DNA from: Hoeflea_A sp963921345
GTDB taxonomy: Bacteria; Pseudomonadota; Alphaproteobacteria; Rhizobiales; Rhizobiaceae
Assembly (NCBI GenBank): GCA_963921345.3
Contig: CAWUFE020000001.1
Span: 620,001-684,000, forward strand
Length of the DNA stretch: 64,000 nucleotides
Direction: 5' to 3'
How positions within the stretch are numbered: position 1 is the stretch's first letter; each line of letters starts with the position of its first letter. Below are positions 44,317 to 51,424 of this stretch, piece by piece. Both the position numbers and the translations under genes were made by a program. A model generated the notes under the pieces. That model searched no databases and had not been told where the DNA came from. It saw nothing but the letters and a program-made list of their open reading frames with translations.

Positions 44317-45161
44317 TGCGCGACCCTCTGCGTAGCTGGTTCGTCCGAGCGCAGGAACCGGGTGATTTCCGCGCCGACCGGACCGGGCTTTTCCTGATGG
44401 ACGAGATGGCCGGCGGCGTCGATTTCCAGATATTCGGCGGCGGCTTCGCGTCCGTTTGAAACCAGCGCCTCATGCATCCTTCGGCTCTGTTCCGGCGGCG
44501 TGATGCGATCTCCGGTGCCGACGACGACGAGCGTCGGCGCCTTTATGCGGGTTGCGGCGGCTGCAAGGTTGCCGGCGGCAAGCGCGTGCACGGCCTGGGC
44601 ATAGCCCGCCGGATCGATCGCCGCCATGGCGGCGACGGCATCCGCGGCCAGATCCGGGCGGGTGGCCGGGTTGTGGAGCAGGTTCGGCGCGCGCTCCTCA
44701 GCGAAAGCCTGCGGTCCGAGCCGTTCGAGACTGCGCAGCCGGGCGGCGGCTTTTTCCGGCAGCTCGTCGCCGGCCGCCATTCCGTACCCTTGCGCGCAGG
44801 ACATCAGCACCAGCCGGGTGACCCGTTGCGGATGTCGGGCGGCGAAATCGGCGGCGAACAGGGTGCCGAGCGAGTGGCCGAGAAGGGCAAAGCCGGGCAA
44901 TGCCAGCGCATCGACCAGAGCGGCCAGCCGATCGGCGTAGTCGGCAGCCACCGGCCGCTCCATCGGCAGCGGCGCCGATCCGCCATAGCCCGGCGCGTTC
45001 CAGGAGAGCAGGGTCCAGTCCTCGGGCAGACGGTCGCACAGTCGCTCGAAGGTACCGGCGTTGCTGCCGATGCCGTGCAGCATGACGAGGCAGCGCTGCG
45101 GATCGCCGTCGCGCCACAGACATTCGAAACCGGCCACCGATCTTGGAGTCATTGCGGTCAT
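44313..45161 (-). CDS. Alpha/beta hydrolase
   Basis: 282 aa. The nucleophile elbow is FALLGHSLGTLFA (Ser ~100), the oxyanion region MLHGIGSNAG, the acid is Asp in VVGTGDRITPP, and His is in DAAGHLVHQE. The set resembles meta-cleavage product hydrolases and N-formylmaleamate deformylase, either of which fits the flanking ring-cleavage genes. ATG 45161 overlaps the upstream SDR stop (ATGA); a second ATG lies three codons in. Confidence 0.84.
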   Translation of the reverse strand: MTAMTPRSVAGFECLWRDGDPQRCLVMLHGIGSNAGTFERLCDRLPEDWTLLSWNAPGYGGSAPLPMERPVAADYADRLAALVDALALPGFALLGHSLGTLFAADFAARHPQRVTRLVLMSCAQGYGMAAGDELPEKAAARLRSLERLGPQAFAEERAPNLLHNPATRPDLAADAVAAMAAIDPAGYAQAVHALAAGNLAAAATRIKAPTLVVVGTGDRITPPEQSRRMHEALVSNGREAAAEYLEIDAAGHLVHQEKPGPVGAEITRFLRSDEPATQRVAQ

Positions 45162-45907
45162 GTGAAGCAGAACCCCCGGTTGGCCGGCAGCACCTGCCCG
45201 GTCAGCGCCAGCGCGTCGCTGCTCAGCAGGAAAGCGACCGTGCCGACGATATCCTCCGGCCCCTGCGGGCCGGGCACGGCGCGATTGTCGGCATAATGCG
45301 CGTGCCGTTCCGGCGGCACGTATTCCGTCGATTCGGTGGTCAGGATGCCGGGTGCAACCGCGACGGCGCCGATTCCTTGCGGCCCGAGTTCGCGCGCCAG
45401 CGAACGGGTCATGGCCATGACCGCGCCCTTGCTCGCCACATAGGGCAGAAGTTTCGGAGCGCCCCAAAGGGCCGTGTCGGAAGCGATGTTGACGACGCGG
45501 CCGGCGGCCGATCGGGCGAGCAACGGTGCCGCCGCCCGTGTCATCAGCCAGACGCCGCGAACATTGACGGCCATCACCCGGTCCCAGGTCTCGATGTCGA
45601 CTTCGTCATGAGTCTTGCCGCCGATACCGGTGGCAATGGCGCCGTTGTTGACGAGGCCGTCGAGCGTGCCCTCGCGACCGGCGATGTCGCCGGCAAGCCG
45701 TTCGATCGAAGCGGGGTCGCCCAGATCGACGGCCGAGAAGCGGGCGCTGCCGCTATCGCGGTCGATCAGCGCGGCGGTTTCGGCCCCGCCCGTTTCGTCG
45801 ATATCGGCTAGCACCAGCCGCGCCCCGCGCGCCGAAGCGGCCAGCGCCATCTCGCGCCCCAGCCCGCGTGCGGCTCCGGTGATCAATATGGTGCGGCCGT
45901 CGAGCAT
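45158..45907 (-). CDS. Short-chain dehydrogenase/reductase (canonical)
   Basis: 249 aa. TGAARGLG binds the cofactor, and D34 of the LADID motif favours NAD. The catalytic triad is intact: S in VVNIASD, then YVASK. It could oxidise a cis-diol or alcohol made by the Rieske oxygenase, whose gene lies six bases upstream. Unlike the other SDR in this operon, its active site is standard. Confidence 0.86.
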   Translation of the reverse strand: MLDGRTILITGAARGLGREMALAASARGARLVLADIDETGGAETAALIDRDSGSARFSAVDLGDPASIERLAGDIAGREGTLDGLVNNGAIATGIGGKTHDEVDIETWDRVMAVNVRGVWLMTRAAAPLLARSAAGRVVNIASDTALWGAPKLLPYVASKGAVMAMTRSLARELGPQGIGAVAVAPGILTTESTEYVPPERHAHYADNRAVPGPQGPEDIVGTVAFLLSSDALALTGQVLPANRGFCFT

Positions 45908-45913
45908 CGCGAT

Positions 45914-46957
45914 CTATTCCGCGGCTTCCAGAGCTGCCGCTTCGGCATTGATCTGGGCTTCTGCCGCCTTGAGCAGGATCTGGCGGATCTTGGAAACGCC
46001 GAGGTCGTGCTGGTAGAGCATGTCGCGCTTGCCGGCGTCCGGGGTCATGCCTTCGAGCATGATCCGATCCTGTTCGAGCACGTGCCAGTGGCGCGGCTCC
46101 AGCTTGGCGCGGTAGAGGAAGCGCCAGGCTTCGCGCTCGGCACCTTGCACCTTGCGCAGCCGCCAGAAGAAGACCTTGCAGGAGTGCTCGTCGATCGGCG
46201 CGACGAAGCCGACGATGCGCATATGGCCGCCCGGACCAGCGGCCGGCGGATAGGGAATGTCCAGCCGGCAGAACATGTTGCCGTCATTGACGCAGAGCTC
46301 CACCCAGTCGAAATTTTCGCCCGACTGGCCGACGCGACTGACTTTGAAGCCCTGGTCGAGATTTTCCAATTCGACCAGGTCCTGCTTGGCGCCGAAGGCC
46401 AGCGTGAAGGACTGGGCGTGCAGGTAGCAGCCATGCATGGGGTCGGCGAGATTGTCGAGCGCCAGGCGGTAGTTGGTGTTCCACACGGCGGTGCACAGGA
46501 AGCCGGTCCAGTCGGGATGGGAGAGTTCCTCGGGAACTTCGAATGCGGGCGGCTCGGCCTCGGTTTCGCCGGCGATGAAGGCGAACACCGCGCCGGCCAC
46601 TTCGATTGTTTTGTAGGCGGTGTTGGTCTTGCGGCCCTCGAAGGCGCATTCCGGCATCGCCGGTACCCGTTCGATGACGCCGTCTCCGGTCATGATGATG
46701 CCATGGTAGCGGCAGCCGATCTTGCCGTCATGGACCTCGCCCAGCGACAGCGGCGCGCCGCGGTGCGGGCAATGATCCTCGATGCACTGGATGTCGCCGT
46801 CCTGGTTGCGCCACAGCACCAGCTTGCGGCCGGTGACCTTGGCGCCACAGGGGCGGTCGGAACGGACCTCGACCGTCTTGCAGACCGGATACCAGCGGCC
46901 GGTGAGACCCTCGTTGACCCGAGCCTCGATGCGTGAGCGACGTTCCTGTTTGTCCAT
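45914..46957 (-). CDS. Rieske non-heme iron oxygenase, oxygenase subunit
   Basis: 347 aa. The Rieske cluster is CPH (C63, H65) and CRYH (C82, H85). The mononuclear iron site is DNLADPMHGCYLH (H175, H180, with bridging D172). Length and layout match phenoxybenzoate dioxygenase/vanillate demethylase-type oxygenases. No ferredoxin or reductase subunit is encoded nearby, so electrons must come from elsewhere. It probably starts attack on the aromatic substrate. Confidence 0.88.
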   Translation of the reverse strand: MDKQERRSRIEARVNEGLTGRWYPVCKTVEVRSDRPCGAKVTGRKLVLWRNQDGDIQCIEDHCPHRGAPLSLGEVHDGKIGCRYHGIIMTGDGVIERVPAMPECAFEGRKTNTAYKTIEVAGAVFAFIAGETEAEPPAFEVPEELSHPDWTGFLCTAVWNTNYRLALDNLADPMHGCYLHAQSFTLAFGAKQDLVELENLDQGFKVSRVGQSGENFDWVELCVNDGNMFCRLDIPYPPAAGPGGHMRIVGFVAPIDEHSCKVFFWRLRKVQGAEREAWRFLYRAKLEPRHWHVLEQDRIMLEGMTPDAGKRDMLYQHDLGVSKIRQILLKAAEAQINAEAAALEAAE

Positions 46958-46991
46958 GATGGCCTCCCTTGCTGGGTCGAGCGATATGTTC

Positions 46992-47531
46992 CTACGGGCG
47001 CTTGACGCTGGCTAGCGGATGATCTTCCGGATACGTCGGCGTTACCGGTTTCGGGTTGCCGATCATGACGCACATCAGTGCTTCCTCGATGCCCTCGTTG
47101 CGCAAGCCACGATAGACGCCGGGCGGCACCGAGATCAGGTCGCGTTCGGTCAGCACCGTTTCGACGGTTTCGCCCTGGTGTTCGATGAACAGCCGGATCT
47201 TGTGGCCGCGCAGGATGAAGAACACCTCCTCGGCGTCGGTATGGATGTGCGACGGCCCTTCGCAGCCGGCCGGAAGCACCATGGTCGAGAAGGTGAAATG
47301 CTCGGCCGGGACGACGTTGGAATCGCTCTTCACGCCGGTGGCGCCGGTGCCCATGTAGCGCATCTGGGCGCGCTTGTATTTCGGATCGTAGTCGGCCTGG
47401 AACTTCAGAGCGTTCCAGTCGAGCTTGCGGGTTTCGTAGCGGGCGACGCGGCTTTCGATCCAGTCGCCCAGCGACATGCCGTCGGGGATGTTGACGTCGG
47501 CCGGATCGATTTTTGCAAAATGGGTGCTCAT
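46992..47531 (-). CDS. Cupin-domain protein
   Basis: 179 aa. Cupin motif 1 is PSHIHTDAEEVFFILRG (two His and a Glu for metal), and motif 2 is around VPPGVYRGLRNEG. The N-terminal ~60 residues are an extra non-cupin segment. It sits between the importer and the Rieske gene, two bases before the permease gene. Possible roles are an isomerase or dioxygenase of the pathway, or ligand binding. Confidence 0.8.
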   Translation of the reverse strand: MSTHFAKIDPADVNIPDGMSLGDWIESRVARYETRKLDWNALKFQADYDPKYKRAQMRYMGTGATGVKSDSNVVPAEHFTFSTMVLPAGCEGPSHIHTDAEEVFFILRGHKIRLFIEHQGETVETVLTERDLISVPPGVYRGLRNEGIEEALMCVMIGNPKPVTPTYPEDHPLASVKRP

Positions 47532-47532
47532 G

Positions 47533-48294
47533 TCAGGTCTCCGCTTTGGGGATGTAGTGAAGCAAACGGGCCTCGAAATAGGCCACGGTGGAATAGAGAG
47601 CGATGCCGATCAGCGTCAGCAGCAGGATGGCGTTGAACACCATGGCGGCGTTGGCCTGGCCCTCGCCGTAGGAGATCAGGAAGCCGAGGCCGGAATTGCC
47701 GCCGACCAGCTCGCCGACGGTGACGCCGATGACGGCAAGCGTCGAGCCGATGCGCAAGCCCGCCAGCAGCGACGGCAGGGTCGACGGGAACTGGACCTTC
47801 CGAAAGATCTCGAAGCGCGTCAGATTGTAGGCGCGCGCCAGATTGATGATGTCCCGGTCCACCGTCTTCATGGCCTGCAGCACGTTGACGAGGATGGGGA
47901 AGAACACGATCAGGATGGTGACCAGCAGCTTCGGCCAGAAGGTGAAGCCGAACCACATGATGAACAGCGGCGCGAACGCCACCTTGGGCGCGATCTGCAG
48001 CGCCAGGATGTAGGGCGACAGGACCTTTTCCCAGAACAGCGACAGCCCCAGCAGATAGCCGATCGCGGCGCCGAGGAAACTGCCGATGCCGAAGCCGATC
48101 AGGGTCATGACGAAGGTCGAGATCGTGTGGCCGATCAGATTGTCCAGGCGAACCATGCGCAACAGCTCGGCCAGGCACTGGCTGGCGGTGGGAATGATGT
48201 AGCGCGGCACGCCAAGCGCCGGCGGCAACAGTTCCCAGGCAATCAGGAAAGCCAATGCGACGGCGAGCGTCGTCAGCAGCTGTGCATTCTTCAT
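47533..48294 (-). CDS. NitT/TauT-type ABC transporter permease (SsuC-like)
   Basis: 253 aa, about six helices. The EAA loop is VDRDIINLARAYNLTRFEIF, and GVTVGELVGGNSGLGFLISY is a hallmark of SsuC/TauC permeases. It pairs with the ATPase and binding protein encoded just upstream. This importer type carries sulfonates, aromatic acids, nitrate or thiamine precursors; given the operon, an aromatic or heteroaromatic substrate is most likely. Confidence 0.87.
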   Translation of the reverse strand: MKNAQLLTTLAVALAFLIAWELLPPALGVPRYIIPTASQCLAELLRMVRLDNLIGHTISTFVMTLIGFGIGSFLGAAIGYLLGLSLFWEKVLSPYILALQIAPKVAFAPLFIMWFGFTFWPKLLVTILIVFFPILVNVLQAMKTVDRDIINLARAYNLTRFEIFRKVQFPSTLPSLLAGLRIGSTLAVIGVTVGELVGGNSGLGFLISYGEGQANAAMVFNAILLLTLIGIALYSTVAYFEARLLHYIPKAET

Positions 48295-48356
48295 CGTTCG
48301 GTGCGCCCGTGCGGGGAAGGCGGATGCTCACGCGGGCGAGCATCCGCACCGGATTG

Positions 48357-49328
48357 TCAGTTGACGAACTCGTTGGTGTAGGTGTCGGCGATCGGCACCG
48401 CTTCGCGTACGATTTCGTTGTCGATGTAGAAGTCCTGAACCGCCTTCAGCCGGGCTTCGTCGAACTTGCCGAAATTGTCGACATCGTCGCCATAGACCAG
48501 CGCGATATAGGCTTTCATGATGCCCTCCATGATCGCTTCCTTGCCCTCATGCTGCGGCACGGCGGCGACATAGTCCTTGGCGGCCTGGGCCGGGTCGGCG
48601 AGCACGTCCTTGTAGCCCTTGATCGTCGCCTGGACGAAGTTGCGCACCATGTCGGGGCGCTCGGCGATGGTTTCGTCGGAGGCGATGATCGCCTGGGCCA
48701 TGGCCGGGAAGATGTCGTTGATCGGGGTCGTCTGGATGTCGACACCGGCGCCGCGGATGGCGCCGGCCCATTCCGGCACGCCGGACATGGCCTGGATGTC
48801 GCCGGAGATCATCAGCTTGATGATGCCGCCCGGTCCGACGGCCTGGATGTCGGCGTCGTTCTTGGTCAATCCGGCGCTCGCCAGATAGGCCAGCAGATTG
48901 TAGTAGGTGGTGTCCTGGAAGGACAGCACGCCGATCGACTTGCCTTTCAGGTCGGCGGCCGAATTGATGCCGGCATCCTTGCGCCAGTTGATCTGCGTCA
49001 GCGCCTTGTCGCCGAGAACCGCCACGCCGCGAACCGGAATGCCGTTGGCGCGCACGATGATGGCGGTATCGCCGATGCCGCCGCCGAGGTCGGCATTGCC
49101 GACGCCGACCTGCTTGGCGACGTCGGCGCCGCCCTTGCCGACCTGGAAGGTCACGTCAAGGCCGGCATCCTTGTAGTAGCCCTTGGCCTCGGCCAGCTTG
49201 AACGGCGCGAAGGCCGGCAGGAAGTCGGGCGCCGGAAACAGATAGGTGACCTTGTCGGCCGCCGTCGCCATGCCGGCGACAAGCGAAAGGGCCAGTGCGG
49301 CCATAGCGGATCGCATTGCAGATTTCAT
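48357..49328 (-). CDS. NitT/TauT-type ABC transporter substrate-binding protein
   Basis: 323 aa. The signal peptide is residues ~1-23 (ATAADK cleavage). The type II binding fold of the NMT1/SsuA group shows FAPFKLAEAKGYYKDAGLDV and LKGKSIGVLSFQDTTYYNLL. It captures the pathway substrate in the periplasm. It lies between its permease and ATPase genes in the same operon. Confidence 0.87.
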   Translation of the reverse strand: MKSAMRSAMAALALSLVAGMATAADKVTYLFPAPDFLPAFAPFKLAEAKGYYKDAGLDVTFQVGKGGADVAKQVGVGNADLGGGIGDTAIIVRANGIPVRGVAVLGDKALTQINWRKDAGINSAADLKGKSIGVLSFQDTTYYNLLAYLASAGLTKNDADIQAVGPGGIIKLMISGDIQAMSGVPEWAGAIRGAGVDIQTTPINDIFPAMAQAIIASDETIAERPDMVRNFVQATIKGYKDVLADPAQAAKDYVAAVPQHEGKEAIMEGIMKAYIALVYGDDVDNFGKFDEARLKAVQDFYIDNEIVREAVPIADTYTNEFVN

Positions 49329-49353
49329 CGTATTCTCCCTGAGTTATTGGTTT

Positions 49354-50133
49354 TCATGCGATTTCCTCCGCGTCCTGCAGCTTGAGGAGCGAAAAGAGAC
49401 GGTTGATGTATTCGGTGATCGCCGGGTTCTGCCGGCGCGCCGTCGGATTGCCGCGGTCGGGAAGGTCGACGGGGATTTCGGCGATCACGGTGCCGGGACG
49501 TTCGCTGAGCACGATGATGCGGTCGGCCATGAAGGCGGCTTCCGCCAGATCGTGGGTAATCAGCAGCGTGGTGATGTTCTCGCGCTCGATGGTCTCGGCG
49601 AAATTGCGCTGGATGATGATCTTGGTCTGGGCGTCGAGGGCCGAGAACGGCTCGTCGAGCAGGATGACGTCGGGTTCGATGGCCAGAGTGCGGGCCAATG
49701 CCGCGCGCTGCCGCATGCCGCCGGAAAGCTGATAGGGATAATAGTCGCCGAAGCCGTTCAGGTGGCATTCGTCGAGACGGGCGCGGGCCTGTTCACGGCA
49801 CTCCGCCCTGGAAAAACCGCGCGACTCGAGACCAAAGGCGACATTCGCCTCGATGGTCCGCCAGGGCAGCAGAAGGTCCTTCTGCAGCATGAAACCGACA
49901 TGGGAGTTCGGCCGCGTGACCTTTTCGCCGGAGACGTAAACCTCACCGCCGGTCGGCTGGTAGAGGCCGGCCGTCATGTTGAGGATGGTGCTCTTGCCGC
50001 AGCCGGACGGACCGACGATGGCGACGAATTCGCCATTGCCGGCGCTGAAGCTGATATCCTTGACGGCGACGAGCGTGCCGCCGGCGGCATCGGAGCCGAA
50101 TTCCTTGCTGACCGAGCGGAACTCAAGCGCCAT
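49354..50133 (-). CDS. NitT/TauT-type ABC transporter ATP-binding protein (SsuB-like)
   Basis: 259 aa. Walker A is GPSGCGKST, the Q-loop is MLQKDLLLPW, the signature is QLSGGMRQRAALAR, and Walker B is VILLDEPFSALD. ATG 50133 follows an AGAGGA ribosome site; a TTG at 50148 is an alternative. It overlaps the upstream HTH protein gene by 11 bases. It energises the importer. Confidence 0.88.
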   Translation of the reverse strand: MALEFRSVSKEFGSDAAGGTLVAVKDISFSAGNGEFVAIVGPSGCGKSTILNMTAGLYQPTGGEVYVSGEKVTRPNSHVGFMLQKDLLLPWRTIEANVAFGLESRGFSRAECREQARARLDECHLNGFGDYYPYQLSGGMRQRAALARTLAIEPDVILLDEPFSALDAQTKIIIQRNFAETIERENITTLLITHDLAEAAFMADRIIVLSERPGTVIAEIPVDLPDRGNPTARRQNPAITEYINRLFSLLKLQDAEEIA

Positions 50134-50419
50134 ATCCGTCCTCTTCAAAGGCCGCGTCGAGTTCGCGGTTGATTGCCGCCAGATGCCCGACGAGGCTTTC
50201 CGCCGACCACTTGCCGCCGCCGGGCGCCTCGATGCCGGCCGCCGTCAGCGCATCGGCAACGGCTTGCATGTCATGAACGCCGCTGGCGAAGATGGTTTCG
50301 AGCGCGTCAGCAAATGCCTGTTCGGCCTCCGTCAGCGGCCGGCCCCGGGACTGCACATCCAGCGGGAACTGGTCCTTCAGCGCGGATTTCGGAATCATCC
50401 AGTTCGGCGGATTGGTCAT
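50123..50419 (-). CDS. Small recombinase-like helix-turn-helix protein
   Basis: 98 aa. The C-terminal half (AVADALTAAGIEAPGGGKWS, then AESLVGHL) resembles the 'A..LN..GI.TPRG..W....V...L' helix-turn-helix of serine recombinases, but no catalytic domain is present. The N-terminal half is polar (PKSALKDQFPLDVQSRGRPL). It is the first gene of the long catabolic operon, just after the 50443-50459 palindrome. Possible roles are a second regulator or a non-DNA-binding accessory protein. Confidence 0.65.
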   Translation of the reverse strand: MTNPPNWMIPKSALKDQFPLDVQSRGRPLTEAEQAFADALETIFASGVHDMQAVADALTAAGIEAPGGGKWSAESLVGHLAAINRELDAAFEEDGYGA

Positions 50420-50442
50420 GGTGGCTCCCGGACTGTTCTTAT

Positions 50443-50459
50443 TTGAACAATGTGTTCAA
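50443..50459. promoter_or_regulatory. Perfect palindrome upstream of the ring-cleavage operon
   Basis: TTGAACA-ATG-TGTTCAA, 24 bp upstream of the first start codon in an AT-rich stretch. The seven-base perfect arms with a three-base centre suit a dimeric regulator. The IclR protein encoded inside the operon is the best candidate. Confidence 0.6.
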
Positions 50460-50587
50460 TAATAACCATATCCGAATTGCCGCGGCGAGGCAACCGTGTC
50501 TCTGACCACGCTCGATCGCGGTGCCTTGTTCTCCGATTTCAGGAAGCGGCGGGGTCGAAGGGGCCGGATGGGCCGGACAGCGGCCAC

Positions 50588-50620
50588 AAAAAAAGGGCGG
50601 CAATCCGGCAATTGCCGCCC
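50588..50620 (-). terminator. Rho-independent terminator of the small secreted-protein gene
   Basis: On the minus strand a 10-bp perfect GC-rich stem (GGGCGGCAAT with its complement, loop of six) is followed by seven T. It lies ~80 bp downstream of the gene ending at 50698. Confidence 0.85.
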
Positions 50621-50697
50621 AAGAGCAAACAAGGGCAATCCGACCTTACTTGCTCACGGCGCCGGTATGGGAGTACCCAACGCCGAAAGTGGTCCGG

Positions 50698-51015
50698 TCA
50701 GTGAGCGAAGGTGTCCTTTTCCGGATCGCCGGTTACCGGTCCGTAGTAGCGCGCGTCCCGCGCGTTCGTCGGCGCCTGCAGGGCACCCGTGGTAATTTCG
50801 TCGGGGCACATGGCGCCGAAGGAACAGATCGACTTGAAGCGGACCTGCAGGTCGGACGGCGCATTGGGGTCGAAGCCGAACGTGTCCTTTTCCTCGATGC
50901 CGGTCATGGTGCCGACATAGCCTGCGGTGGGCAGGGAGTCGTTATCCTCGGCAACGGCGGCCGTGCTGCTCGCGAAAAGCAGGGCGGCGGCGGAGATGAT
51001 GAAAACAGGTCGCAT
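50698..51015 (-). CDS. Small secreted protein with duplicated EKDTF motif
   Basis: 105 aa. ATG 51015 opens a clear signal peptide (MRPVFIISAAALLFASSTAA, cleavage about VAE). The mature ~80 residues contain a repeated element, TGIEEKDTFGFD and TGDPEKDTFAH, and one likely disulfide (SICSFGAMC). I do not recognise a family. It is monocistronic with its own terminator, and presumably periplasmic or exported. Confidence 0.6.
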   Translation of the reverse strand: MRPVFIISAAALLFASSTAAVAEDNDSLPTAGYVGTMTGIEEKDTFGFDPNAPSDLQVRFKSICSFGAMCPDEITTGALQAPTNARDARYYGPVTGDPEKDTFAH

Positions 51016-51424
51016 GGTTGTCCTCCATCGGAGATGTGATCCAGCGTCAGCGGGCCCGTCCGGCTGACTGTTGCGACGGTAGACGGACGAAAAGGCGGCG
51101 GCGTTGGCATTTCGCAACCAGTACGAATTTGTGGGGGATCATTACTGTTTTCTACTTGGTCGTTGGCCGGGGACGGCCATCGACGGTCGCCGAATGCGGG
51201 TACCGGTTCTGAACGTTGGCGACAGGCGGGAAACGAGAATTGAAGTAGAATACAACCGTTTACTTGTCGTTCATCTTGTCCGTGCTGTGCCGATTGTGGT
51301 TTGATCTCAGCGGACTGTATGACGTTGTTGTCGTTGCCGATGCGTTGCGCCAGGGGGCAGCCGTTTCGCATTCGCCGATCCGCGGGCGGCGGTCGCTTGT
51401 GGAAATTCTATCGGGAGACAGGCC
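51016..51424. other. 409-bp intergenic region without recognised features
   Basis: It separates divergent starts of the small secreted protein and the protease-nuclease fusion. A GGAGA ribosome site for the latter lies at 51413-51417. I see no strong palindrome, tRNA or repeat; promoters must be here but are not obvious. Confidence 0.5.

Noticed and set aside
36637..47531. Assignment of the operon as the nicotinate maleate pathway (nicCXDFE)
   Set aside because: Only the NicC-like hydroxylase fits well; a NicX-type dioxygenase and maleate isomerase are missing, and a type I extradiol enzyme is present instead.
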